NCBI GenBank assembly: GCA_015662935.1
Contig: DQTF01000247.1
Location: 1 to 6,833, forward strand
Length of the DNA: 6,833 nucleotides
Direction: 5' to 3'
Source of the DNA: Crocinitomicaceae bacterium
GTDB lineage: Bacteria > Bacteroidota > Bacteroidia > Flavobacteriales_D > Crocinitomicaceae
This document shows, in pieces, positions 1 to 6,221 of the stretch. A model generated the notes under the pieces. That model made no database searches. It had not been told where the DNA came from and saw only the letters and a list, made by a program, of their open reading frames with translations. Made by a program: the position numbers and the translations under genes. Within the stretch, counting starts at the first letter, position 1; each line of letters opens with the position of its first letter.

Positions 1-486
1 GAGGTTTTTGAATTCAATTCGTTCATTCTCTATTACTACATTCAATTTGGTTTTTGGGATATTGGTTGGAACATGACCAAAACTTATGGCCCACGATTAT
101 CAATGATTGCCATGACCATTATCATTGCTTTAGCACTTTTGGGAGGTCGTATTGATCCCGGCAACTTCGACTGGAAGAAACTCTTTAAAAGAATTACGAT
201 TGCGTTTTTTGTGTACTTGATTTTGAGCAGCACGTTGCATCCTTGGTATGTTTTGCCACTGCTTGCATTTTCTCTATTTACAAACTATACATTCCCGTTA
301 GCATGGAGCTTTGTGATTTTCTTTTCCTATGTGTTCTATCAATTTGCAGATAATACGGTTTGGGAAGTGAGATTGGTTTCTACGGTAGAATATGCGTTGG
401 TGGTTGGATTGTTTGTTTGGGAGATGATGAAGGGAGGGGTTCGAGAGCCTCAATGCTTAGGCGAGATAAAAATTAAGACACTCTAA
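1..486 (+). CDS. GT-C family polyprenol-phosphate-dependent mannosyltransferase, C-terminal part (5' truncated by window)
   Basis: The frame is open from base 1, so the gene begins upstream of the window and the Met codon at 73 is internal. The visible 161 residues are strongly hydrophobic, with about five likely membrane helices near residues 35-48, 65-78, 82-96, 98-115 and 128-142. The motif HPWY at residues 80-83, at the membrane edge and followed by a helix, and the preceding FEFNSFILYY segment resemble the C-terminal half of Bacteroidota GT-C mannosyltransferases (DUF2029/GT87-like), which move a sugar from a polyprenol-phosphate carrier to a glycan or lipid acceptor outside the inner membrane. 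The catalytic Asp motif expected in the first periplasmic loop lies outside the window, so activity and sugar cannot be judged. The gene ends 6 bases from the convergent thioredoxin lipoprotein gene; I see no clear terminator between them. The membrane-protein call is firm, the family call fairly good, the sugar is inference. Confidence 0.65.
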   Translation, partial: EVFEFNSFILYYYIQFGFWDIGWNMTKTYGPRLSMIAMTIIIALALLGGRIDPGNFDWKKLFKRITIAFFVYLILSSTLHPWYVLPLLAFSLFTNYTFPLAWSFVIFFSYVFYQFADNTVWEVRLVSTVEYALVVGLFVWEMMKGGVREPQCLGEIKIKTL

Positions 487-492
487 TAATAA

Positions 493-1605
493 CTACTCAA
501 GTAAAAGAGAATCAATCGCATTTTTAAGTTCTTCTCCGTGTACATCTTCGTACCTCAAATTACCTTTCTTATCATAAATAAAATTACGAGGGATATAGGT
601 GATTTCATAATTCTGGCTCATACAACCATCATCGCTAAAAGTATAAAGTGTTCCTAGTCTATCTTTGTGTTTTTCAAAATAAGCCCATGCTGTGGTTTGT
701 TTTTTATCAATAGACACTGGAATGAATTCAACCTTTTTATCTAAGTAGTACGCTCTATTTAAAGAATCCAAATAGAATAATTCTTCTTTACAAGGTGAAC
801 ACCAAGTTGCCCAAAAATCAAGTATAACTACATTGTTTTCGAGAAGTGAGGGATGTATATAAGAATTTGATGATTGAAGAAATAATTTCTCAATTGAAAC
901 TTTTTCACAATCTACCCCACCTCCAAGCTCAACATCAATTTTTCCACAAGAATAAGAATAGATTCCTTTATTATAATCGCATGCGATATTACTAATACCT
1001 TCAAGAATATCCTCAAATTCTTTCTCCTTTGATTGCATCATATCATTTTTCAATGCAAAAAGAAGCATACCGCCCACTTGAGAATTATTACTGCTAAGTA
1101 TAAATGATTTTAATACTTCAAAATAATTTTTCTTTTTTACAATTTCATCTTTCTCAATATCTAAAGATTCCAAGCCTTTAATATAAGAAGCGTATTTTAT
1201 TAAATGTTCCGAACCTTTGAAGTCAACCACAAAACTAATACCTAAGGTGTTTACAATATATCCAATTTCATCTTTTTCAACATCACTCAATACATAAATA
1301 TTTTCTGCATTTTTTTCAATTGGACAATTGATATTTACTTGTTTAGAATTCTTATCCAAAAACAAGCTAATGACAATCAGATCATTAGTAAAGTCCAACT
1401 TCCTTGAAGGAAATTGGACTTTGATTTCATTATTTATATTCGAGTCAAGATAAATAATATCTCCAGCATATGAACTTATCTTTATTTTAGAAATATTTTG
1501 AGATAACTCATTGAATTTAATTGAAATTTCACTCGTTTTTTCCGTACAACTTACAAAACCAAGTCCGACAAGAGAAATTAAGAGTATAATTATATTTCCT
1601 ATCAT
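493..1605 (-). CDS. TlpA-like thioredoxin-domain lipoprotein
   Basis: This 370-residue protein starts with a hydrophobic signal ending in GFVSC, giving a lipidated Cys20, so it should be anchored in the envelope on the outside of the inner membrane. Residues about 21-240 match no family I recognise. Residues about 250-370 form a thioredoxin fold of the TlpA/ResA type: a strand with LDFWATW, the redox motif WCSPC (Cys269 and Cys272), the segment VEFIPVSID, and the cis-Pro loop TYIPRNFIYD with Pro339. TlpA-type proteins usually reduce disulfides of extracytoplasmic partners, with electrons from a DsbD/CcdA-type membrane protein; none is visible here. The gene lies 10 bases after the cysteine-rich lipoprotein gene, so the two are almost certainly co-transcribed, and that protein is the obvious candidate substrate (inference). 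Cys94, Cys209, Cys220, Cys233 and Cys328 are extra and unassigned. The thioredoxin call is firm, the partner is not proven. Confidence 0.85.
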   Translation of the reverse strand: MIGNIIILLISLVGLGFVSCTEKTSEISIKFNELSQNISKIKISSYAGDIIYLDSNINNEIKVQFPSRKLDFTNDLIVISLFLDKNSKQVNINCPIEKNAENIYVLSDVEKDEIGYIVNTLGISFVVDFKGSEHLIKYASYIKGLESLDIEKDEIVKKKNYFEVLKSFILSSNNSQVGGMLLFALKNDMMQSKEKEFEDILEGISNIACDYNKGIYSYSCGKIDVELGGGVDCEKVSIEKLFLQSSNSYIHPSLLENNVVILDFWATWCSPCKEELFYLDSLNRAYYLDKKVEFIPVSIDKKQTTAWAYFEKHKDRLGTLYTFSDDGCMSQNYEITYIPRNFIYDKKGNLRYEDVHGEELKNAIDSLLLE

Positions 1606-1615
1606 AAAAGTTAAA

Positions 1616-2200
1616 TTATCTAGAGCAAGTTTTACAACCTTTCACTATTTCAGCTGAAATAATAGCTGCTTCAGATTGAGATAATTCTTGAATTGCATCA
1701 AAAAATTTATTAATGGCATTACTTACCGCTATTGGGTTTCCTTTTTTTGAAACTTTAATGACAACTTTTGTCTTAGCTCTCAAATAGTTAAGTTTTGGAG
1801 AATTCACCCCTTCTATCCATTTTAAAAGATTTTTATAATGAACAACATTCTCTTCATCTACAAAAGGATCATCTGCTAATCCAACTGAAATTGTTGCACA
1901 ACCACAAGTAGCTCCCGAACCTAAAGGGAGTCCAAAAACAGTTATATCTGTACAAACACAAATAGCTGTACAAACTCCGTTCACAACAGGACACTTTGCA
2001 AAGCAGCTAGACCAGAAACAACTTGTATTACAAAAACAATTGAGCGCTTTATCCGTGTTTTCACTAGAAAAACTTTCTATAATTAATTGTTCAGATGCTT
2101 CTCTAGTGTTTTTATCCATACTAGGATTAAACTTTTCGCATGAATTAACAAAATACATACTTGCAATAGCAATAATTGATAATAAGATTACCTTTTTCAT
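1616..2200 (-). CDS. Cysteine-rich lipoprotein of unknown function
   Basis: I do not recognise this 194-residue protein. It has a clear lipoprotein signal (MKKVILLSII start, lipobox FVNSC, lipidated Cys21), so it is exported and membrane-anchored. A compact cysteine-rich segment follows: cysteines at 55, 57, 61, 66, 70, 77, 81, 83, 99 and 101, spaced C-x-C-x3-C-x4-C-x3-C-x6-C-x3-C-x-C-x15-C-x-C. The C-terminal half (about 115-185) has no cysteine and looks helical, and the protein ends in a CxxC at 189-192. The 12 non-lipidated cysteines are an even number, which fits up to six disulfides, or metal binding through the CxC and CxxC pairs. The mid-region GLPLGSGATCGC is Gly-rich. The gene sits 52 bases after yidD and 10 bases before the thioredoxin lipoprotein, which suggests a substrate or partner of that protein. 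Alternatives are a metal-binding lipoprotein or a secreted toxin-like protein. The gene itself is real; its function is unknown. Confidence 0.85.
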   Translation of the reverse strand: MKKVILLSIIAIASMYFVNSCEKFNPSMDKNTREASEQLIIESFSSENTDKALNCFCNTSCFWSSCFAKCPVVNGVCTAICVCTDITVFGLPLGSGATCGCATISVGLADDPFVDEENVVHYKNLLKWIEGVNSPKLNYLRAKTKVVIKVSKKGNPIAVSNAINKFFDAIQELSQSEAAIISAEIVKGCKTCSR

Positions 2201-2226
2201 AATTGATTTTTGAATGATTAGGCTTC

Positions 2227-2244
2227 AATGATAATGATAATGAT
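2227..2244. repeat. Three tandem copies of the hexamer AATGAT
   Basis: Three perfect copies of AATGAT stand in the 52-base gap between yidD and the cysteine-rich lipoprotein gene, 27 bases before the start codon of the latter. An imperfect -7-like box (TATCATTG on the minus strand, one mismatch) overlaps its first copy at 2226-2233. A change in copy number would alter promoter spacing, but one sequence cannot show that this happens. Confidence 0.5.
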
Positions 2245-2252
2245 ATCCTAAT

Positions 2253-2507
2253 TTAACGAGAGATTTTCGGTTCCTTCTCCGGAACAGGATCATCACCATG
2301 ACCTCCCCACGGATGGCAAGAGCCTATCCTTTTTAATCCTAACCAAGTCCCTTTAATAGGTCCCCAAATCCTCAATGCTTCAATCATATAATTGGAACAA
2401 GTCGGATGGTACCTGCAGGCTTGAGGAGTCAATGGACTAATGACCCATTGGTAGATTTTTACCAAGACCAAGATTGGGAAGGAAAATATTTTTTTGATGA
2501 TTTCCAT
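2253..2507 (-). CDS. yidD: Membrane protein insertion efficiency factor YidD
   Basis: The 84-residue product carries the full YidD signature: an amphipathic/hydrophobic N-terminus (residues 1-25, with LVKIYQWVISP), then CRYHPTCSNYMIEAL at 31-45, then KGTWLGLKRIGSCHPWGGHG at 52-71 and the DPVP end at 73-76. The three family cysteines are Cys31, Cys37 and Cys64. YidD is a small protein peripheral to the inner membrane that assists the YidC/Sec insertion of membrane proteins. Length is normal for the family, and the short charged tail after DPVP is typical. In many bacteria yidD lies between rnpA and yidC; here it is away from that cluster, which is usual enough to carry no special meaning. It heads a co-directional run with the two lipoprotein genes, but the 52-base gap leaves it open whether they share its promoter. 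A consensus -7 element lies 5 bases before the ATG. Confidence 0.95.
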   Translation of the reverse strand: MEIIKKIFSFPILVLVKIYQWVISPLTPQACRYHPTCSNYMIEALRIWGPIKGTWLGLKRIGSCHPWGGHGDDPVPEKEPKISR

Positions 2508-2512
2508 TAGTG

Positions 2513-2520
2513 CAAATTTA
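2513..2520 (-). promoter_or_regulatory. Bacteroidota-type -7 promoter element of yidD
   Basis: Read on the minus strand this is TAAATTTG, an exact match to the Bacteroidota sigma factor -7 consensus TAnnTTTG. It is followed by five bases (CACTA) and the yidD ATG, so the transcript would have almost no leader. The -33 element is weaker: TTCG 19 bases upstream or TTG 16 bases upstream of the box. The site lies in the 123-base divergent region shared with the transglycosylase gene. Confidence 0.55.
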
Positions 2521-2630
2521 GCGATATCTATTCTATCAACGAAGAGATGTGAATTGTTTATTCATTTTGCAAAACAAAAGTGGCATGTTATTCGTTACCT
2601 TGTTGTCTCTAAGTTAAAACTGTTATCAAT

Positions 2631-3527
2631 ATGCGTTTATTATTCCTTATTCTCTTCCCTATACTATCCATTGCTCAACCTACCTATAAGGTAGATATTG
2701 AAGAAGATATTAAACCAGAGAATGTGCACCATGTTATCAATGCTGCTGCTTTGCATTCTGAAGGCTGGTCAAAATTACCACAACCTATATTTTGGAAACA
2801 AGTTATGACACTTTCTCCTGATTCTTGCTTAATCAATGTTGCAAGTAGTCGTGTAATCATTCAAAAAATGAGTTTGATTGATTATGATAAAATGTCAAAT
2901 GATGAAAAAAATGCGTTCAGAGATAGTATCAGAACAGCTAACAACTTAGCCAAAGATGAACGAATTTTTAGAACAATTGGGAAAAACGATTTCTTCAAAT
3001 TTGACAAGGTCTACCCAACGTTAATTGATGGAGTGATAGAGTTTGGAAACAACGGTGTTGATTCTTGGTATGCACAAGCAATTCTATTAATAGAAAGTCC
3101 AGGTCAAATGAAAAAATCGAGAGTAGGTGCTTACGGCCCTTTTCAATTAATGCCTGCCGTTGCAAGAGCACAAGGGTTAATTGTGAACCGATCAATTGAC
3201 GAAAGAAGTGATTTTAAAAGAAGTGCTTATGGTTCTTCACAACTGATTAAACGTGTATGTATTCCTGAAGCAAAGAAAATTTTGGATGCTCAAAATATCA
3301 CCTACAAAGAGACAGATATTTGGTTTCGATTGTTTGTTTTACATGTTTATCACGCAGGTGCAATGAATGTCAAAGCAGTTGTTAATCTTATTAACCCATC
3401 AGAAGGTGGGCAAGAATTAATTAAAGCAATGTGGCAAAACACAGCTGCACAATTTGGAAATAACTCGCAAAATTATTCACAATTGGCCTTGGCTTCGCAG
3501 TTAATTATTTCTGAACTAAAGCAATAA
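2631..3527 (+). CDS. Secreted lytic-transglycosylase-like protein (SLT/lysozyme-like domain)
   Basis: The 298-residue product begins with a Sec signal peptide (MRLLFLILFPILSIA, probable cleavage before Gln16), so it acts in the periplasm or outside. The C-terminal half shows the landmarks of the Slt/GH23 lysozyme-like fold in order: LLIES with the likely catalytic Glu155, then 11 residues on GAYGPFQLMP at 166-175 (the usual GAxGLMQIMP), and VYHAGAMNVKAV at 239-250, equivalent to the AYNAGxxxV motif. Such enzymes cut the MurNAc-GlcNAc bond of peptidoglycan and form 1,6-anhydro ends. GPFQ replaces the more usual GLMQ, and His241 replaces the usual Asn of YNAG, so it is a divergent member. Residues about 20-130 form an N-terminal region I do not recognise, with no LysM or other wall-binding repeat. 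The ATG at 2631 is chosen because the signal peptide starts there. It is divergent from yidD and 17 bases before the methyltransferase ATG. Confidence 0.8.
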   Translation: MRLLFLILFPILSIAQPTYKVDIEEDIKPENVHHVINAAALHSEGWSKLPQPIFWKQVMTLSPDSCLINVASSRVIIQKMSLIDYDKMSNDEKNAFRDSIRTANNLAKDERIFRTIGKNDFFKFDKVYPTLIDGVIEFGNNGVDSWYAQAILLIESPGQMKKSRVGAYGPFQLMPAVARAQGLIVNRSIDERSDFKRSAYGSSQLIKRVCIPEAKKILDAQNITYKETDIWFRLFVLHVYHAGAMNVKAVVNLINPSEGGQELIKAMWQNTAAQFGNNSQNYSQLALASQLIISELKQ

Positions 3528-3532
3528 TCTTC

Positions 3533-3540
3533 TATCTTTG
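3533..3540 (+). promoter_or_regulatory. Bacteroidota-type -7 promoter element of the methyltransferase gene
   Basis: TATCTTTG matches the consensus TAnnTTTG exactly and sits in the 17-base gap after the transglycosylase stop codon, four bases (ACTT) before the ATG at 3545. A weak -33 candidate, TTTCTG at 3508-3513, lies 19 bases upstream inside the end of the preceding gene. The position supports 3545 as the original start codon of the methyltransferase and gives it a promoter of its own. Confidence 0.5.
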
Positions 3541-3544
3541 ACTT

Positions 3545-4235
3545 ATGAATAATAATATTAATTGAAGATATTATTGATTGGGATGTAAGCAACTGGTCAA
3601 AAGCAATTGATTTTTGGGAAGATGCCTTATCACAAACAAACGAAAATATTGAAGCTTTAGAGCTTGGGGGAAACAAAGGTGGCTTATCTCTTTGGTTGGC
3701 TTCCAAAGGTTATTCAGTGATTTGTTCTGATTTAAATTCTCCAGAAGAGAATGCGAAAGAATTGCATAAGAAATATAATCTTGATAAAAAAATTCAATAT
3801 GTTGCGATTAATGCTACAGCGATTCCATTTGAAAATAAATTTGATGTGATCATTTTTAAGTCTATTCTTGGAGGAATTAGCGGAGGAGGAAATGACCATT
3901 TAATGCAACAAACCATAGATCAAATATACAAATCACTAAAACCTGGAGGTTTACTTTTCTTTGCAGAGAATTTAGAGTCTTCTGCAATGCATCGATTTAT
4001 TCGTAAGCGTTTTGTTAGTTGGGGTGCTCGATGGAATTATCTAAAATACAAAGATATCGAACCTTTGTTTCAACAATTCTCTGAACTAAACTACCAGACA
4101 ATTGGTTTTTTCGGGACATTTGGTAGAACAGAAAAGCAAAGAAGAATATTGAGTAAATTGGATAAATTCTTACATAAATTAATCCCTAAGAGTAAAAAAT
4201 ACATTGCTTATGGTATCGCGAAGAAGAAAGATTAA
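3545..4235 (+). CDS. Class I SAM-dependent methyltransferase, with an apparent one-base frame disruption near its start
   Basis: The frame ending at 4235 codes for a Rossmann-fold methyltransferase. Using the numbering of a restored 229-residue protein: IIDWDVSNWSKAIDFWEDAL (residues 9-28), SAM-binding motif I LELGGNKGG at 38-46, acidic Asp62 in ICSDLNSP, FDVIIFKSILGG at 99-110, and the late motif LKPGGLLFFAENL at 131-143. The substrate is unknown; close-looking proteins often occur with surface-polysaccharide genes (family memory, not shown here). The start is the problem. The ATG at 3545 gives MNNNIN and then a TGA at 3563-3565. The conserved frame is open from 3549 but has no ATG, GTG or TTG before a TTG at 3696, which lies after motif I and would remove the SAM site. 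Dropping one A at 3560/3561 would join MNNNI to IEDIIDWDVSNW. So this is a frameshift mutation, a sequencing error, or an ATT/ATA start (for example 3561). Confidence 0.75.
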
Positions 4236-4600
4236 CTTTTATTCTTCACAAAAACCATCGATATCGAATTTACGCAATGTCGGGTGTTTTTTTCTGTGAA
4301 TTGTTCCCCTTCAAAAACATGACCGAGGTGACCTTTGCAGTTAGTGCAAACAATTTCCACTCTGCGACCATCCGCGTCTAAAACTCTTTCTACAGCACCT
4401 GAAATTTCACCATCAAAGGATGGCCAACCACAATTAGAATAAAATTTATCCGAAGAGTTATAAAGCGGTGAATCGCATTGGCGGCAATGGTATTTTCCGT
4501 TGTCTGAATGATTGGTATATTCTCCTATAAATGGAGCTTCTGTTCCTTTGTGAAGGATGATACGTTGTTGTTCTGGAGTTAATTTTTTGTAGTTGCTCAT
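4232..4600 (-). CDS. msrB: Peptide-methionine (R)-S-oxide reductase MsrB
   Basis: The 122-residue product has the whole MsrB signature: zinc-binding pairs CRQC (Cys39, Cys42) and CTNC (Cys85, Cys88), NCGWPSFDGEI at 56-66, HLGHVFEGE at 91-99, and the catalytic Cys109 in TRHCVNSISM. It reduces methionine-R-sulfoxide in proteins, normally with thioredoxin as donor. No signal peptide is present, so it is cytoplasmic. Cys57 in the GWPSF motif is a common family residue. The ATG at 4600 (MSNYKKLTPEQQ) is chosen over an in-frame TTG at 4627, because the TTG extension would read through the loop of the upstream terminator hairpin and encodes MGHFLYLTV, unlike the family. Its stop codon shares the palindrome TTAA with the convergent methyltransferase stop. 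No clear promoter is seen; TACCTTAC, 4 bases before the ATG, is a poor -7 match. Confidence 0.95.
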   Translation of the reverse strand: MSNYKKLTPEQQRIILHKGTEAPFIGEYTNHSDNGKYHCRQCDSPLYNSSDKFYSNCGWPSFDGEISGAVERVLDADGRRVEIVCTNCKGHLGHVFEGEQFTEKNTRHCVNSISMVFVKNKS

Positions 4601-4613
4601 AACAGTAAGGTAT

Positions 4614-4645
4614 AAAAAATGCCCCAATTTTCATCAGAGCATCTT
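4614..4645 (-). terminator. Rho-independent terminator after the DUF4836-like gene
   Basis: On the minus strand AAGATGCTCT pairs with GGGGCATTTT around a loop of about 10 bases (GATGAAAATT), giving a stem of up to 10 pairs including G-T pairs, and the 3' arm runs on into a T tract (6 T's at 4619-4614). It starts 21 bases after the stop codon of the DUF4836-like gene. It ends 13 bases before the msrB start codon, so it separates the two co-directional genes. Confidence 0.7.
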
Positions 4646-4666
4646 CATCAATATTTTATTGCTTTA

Positions 4667-6133
4667 TTATATAGACATTTTACTTATCTCAGAAGCAAAC
4701 TCATCAATTAACACATCCATTGCTTGTTTCAGAACGTTCTCTTGTCCTTTCTTTGCTTTGATGTATAAACGACCTCCATTTTCATCGTAATCAAATGTGA
4801 TGTACTTCACAACTTTTAAAACGTTTGATCCGCCTTCAAGCTCAAATTCATCTAAATCGACACCGTCTAGGTTTACGAAAAAGCTAACTCCACTCTTCCC
4901 AAAATTCTCTGCACCCAAAGGCAAATTCAATCCTTTGCTTGCTCCATTCATTTTGGTATCTGAACCACTTCTTAAAGAAAGTCCGTCTTTGTCCGTTTTA
5001 AATTCTCCAAATCCAAGATCCATTTCTCCCATCATAGAAGCTAAATCTTGTCCTTTTTTCGTCATTCCTACAAATGCATTAAAATCGGGAATCATTCCTT
5101 CTCCGTCACCGACATCGCCAACCATAACAGCGCCAAGTTGCCCATTAAATAGAGAAGCTAATCCATCTTTTCCGGAGAACATCAATGCACCTTGTACCAT
5201 TGGTCCCATAGATTTTGCTAAGTTGTCCATTGTTTCTGGAGAATAATCGTCCATAAAACTTTGCATCTTCTTCATGTCAAGGTTAATCGAAATTCCTAAA
5301 CGAGGTGTTCCGCTACCCAACTTCGCTAAAAGTGGCGCGCTGTTATCAGAATTAAAAAACATTTTAGATTCTAATGTTTTGGAAAAGAAGTTCTTCGTTT
5401 CAATGATTCCTGCTCCGTCTTCAAATTTGAAAACCGTTTGAACGTAAGAATCTTCTACCATTTCTTTTAATTCTTCTTGCTTTACTTTGCTTAACTTCGA
5501 TAGATCAGTGTTAGAAGTATTGTACAACGAAGCGACATTCATTCCTAAAATCATGTCTCCTTCTTGATCCAAAATCTCATCAACTTTTCCTCCGGACATT
5601 TCGCCTTTGATTTTCTTAAAAGCATCTGCAATCATCTTTTCAGAATCTTCATCTCTATTGCTTATAACGAAAATGGCAATATCTTCAATAAACCCTAAAG
5701 CAAAATCTCCATCCTCAGTAAACTGAATATCTCCTTTTTTAACAACGTCAAAACCACGCTTGGTCAATTCATCCACAAAAGCTTCATTGTCTTTCAATTG
5801 TAAAAAACCATAGGTTGATGCTGGTCCTTCCCCTTTCTCAAAAGGTCCTTCTAAGGCATAGTACACAGGTGTGTCAAAATCAATCATTTTCTCTAAAGAA
5901 GACATTTCGCTGCCTAGTAATTTCCCTGCTTTTGGAATATTGGCATAATCAGCCTTGTTTAGAATATCTTTTAACTGTGCATTTCCAAAAGCAACTACGT
6001 TGTCATTCTCATTTAAAAAAGAAGAAAGTGCATCTTTCGCATTCTTAGTTCCATCTCCTGAGTCGCAAGATGTTAAAGAAGCAAATAGCAAAGCAACCAA
6101 TGCAATGCTCAATAAGTTTTTAATATTATTCAT
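4667..6133 (-). CDS. DUF4836-like lipoprotein of unknown function
   Basis: The 488-residue product starts with a lipoprotein signal (MNNIKNLLSI, hydrophobic stretch, lipobox SLTSC, lipidated Cys23) followed by a short acidic Gly/Asp linker. An acidic residue run after the lipid Cys is associated in Bacteroidota with export to the cell surface, but the match (DSGDG) is loose. The rest is one long soluble region with no membrane segment and no catalytic motif I can name. Layout resembles DUF4836, a Bacteroidota lipoprotein family: an early strand NVVAFGNAQLKDIL, the segment FDTPVYYALEGP about residues 85-96, GFLQLKDNEAFVDELTKRGFDV, and later repeated alternation of strands with Gly/Met-rich turns such as MMGEMDLGFGEF. 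Nothing beyond envelope location can be said of its role. It has its own terminator downstream and stands divergent, 88 bases away, from the gene at 6222. The gene is certain, the family moderately sure. Confidence 0.75.
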   Translation of the reverse strand: MNNIKNLLSIALVALLFASLTSCDSGDGTKNAKDALSSFLNENDNVVAFGNAQLKDILNKADYANIPKAGKLLGSEMSSLEKMIDFDTPVYYALEGPFEKGEGPASTYGFLQLKDNEAFVDELTKRGFDVVKKGDIQFTEDGDFALGFIEDIAIFVISNRDEDSEKMIADAFKKIKGEMSGGKVDEILDQEGDMILGMNVASLYNTSNTDLSKLSKVKQEELKEMVEDSYVQTVFKFEDGAGIIETKNFFSKTLESKMFFNSDNSAPLLAKLGSGTPRLGISINLDMKKMQSFMDDYSPETMDNLAKSMGPMVQGALMFSGKDGLASLFNGQLGAVMVGDVGDGEGMIPDFNAFVGMTKKGQDLASMMGEMDLGFGEFKTDKDGLSLRSGSDTKMNGASKGLNLPLGAENFGKSGVSFFVNLDGVDLDEFELEGGSNVLKVVKYITFDYDENGGRLYIKAKKGQENVLKQAMDVLIDEFASEISKMSI

Positions 6134-6209
6134 GTGGTTTGTTTAATTGTATAAATTTAATCAAATATTTCTCATCAGAATTTATGCCAGTATTTATTTA
6201 ACAAATAAT

Positions 6210-6217
6210 TAGATTTA
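6210..6217 (+). promoter_or_regulatory. Probable -7 promoter element of the acidic orphan gene
   Basis: TAGATTTA matches the Bacteroidota -7 consensus TAnnTTTG at all positions but the last and lies four bases (CAAT) before the ATG at 6222, the same arrangement as at yidD and the methyltransferase. The -33 element is not convincing; TTTATG at 6181-6186 would give a spacer of 23. Confidence 0.35.
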
Positions 6218-6221
6218 CAAT

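Noticed and set aside
493..2200. High AT content of the lipoprotein pair as evidence of horizontal transfer
   Set aside because: Hand counts of a few 60-base lines gave about 17-35% GC, but lines from the transglycosylase and methyltransferase genes were similarly low, so there is no clear contrast with neighbours.
2494..2694. Open frame of 66 codons on the plus strand across the yidD-transglycosylase divergent region
   Set aside because: It overlaps the starts of both real genes, has no recognisable features, and the transglycosylase signal peptide uses another frame.
3545..3566. Programmed +1 frameshift in the methyltransferase
   Set aside because: The slip site AAT-TGA would give poor P-site re-pairing and there is no stimulatory element that I can see; an indel or non-standard start is simpler.
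3473..3706. Open frame of 77 codons on the minus strand over the methyltransferase start
   Set aside because: It is antisense to conserved methyltransferase sequence and to the end of the transglycosylase gene; no sign of a real product.
4601..4627. In-frame TTG at 4627 as an upstream msrB start
   Set aside because: The nine added residues do not fit the MsrB N-terminus and the codon lies in the terminator loop; the ATG at 4600 gives a normal start.
4797..5246. Open frame of 149 codons on the plus strand
   Set aside because: It lies wholly opposite the DUF4836-like gene, is Ser/Pro-rich with low complexity as expected for an antisense shadow, and has no motif.
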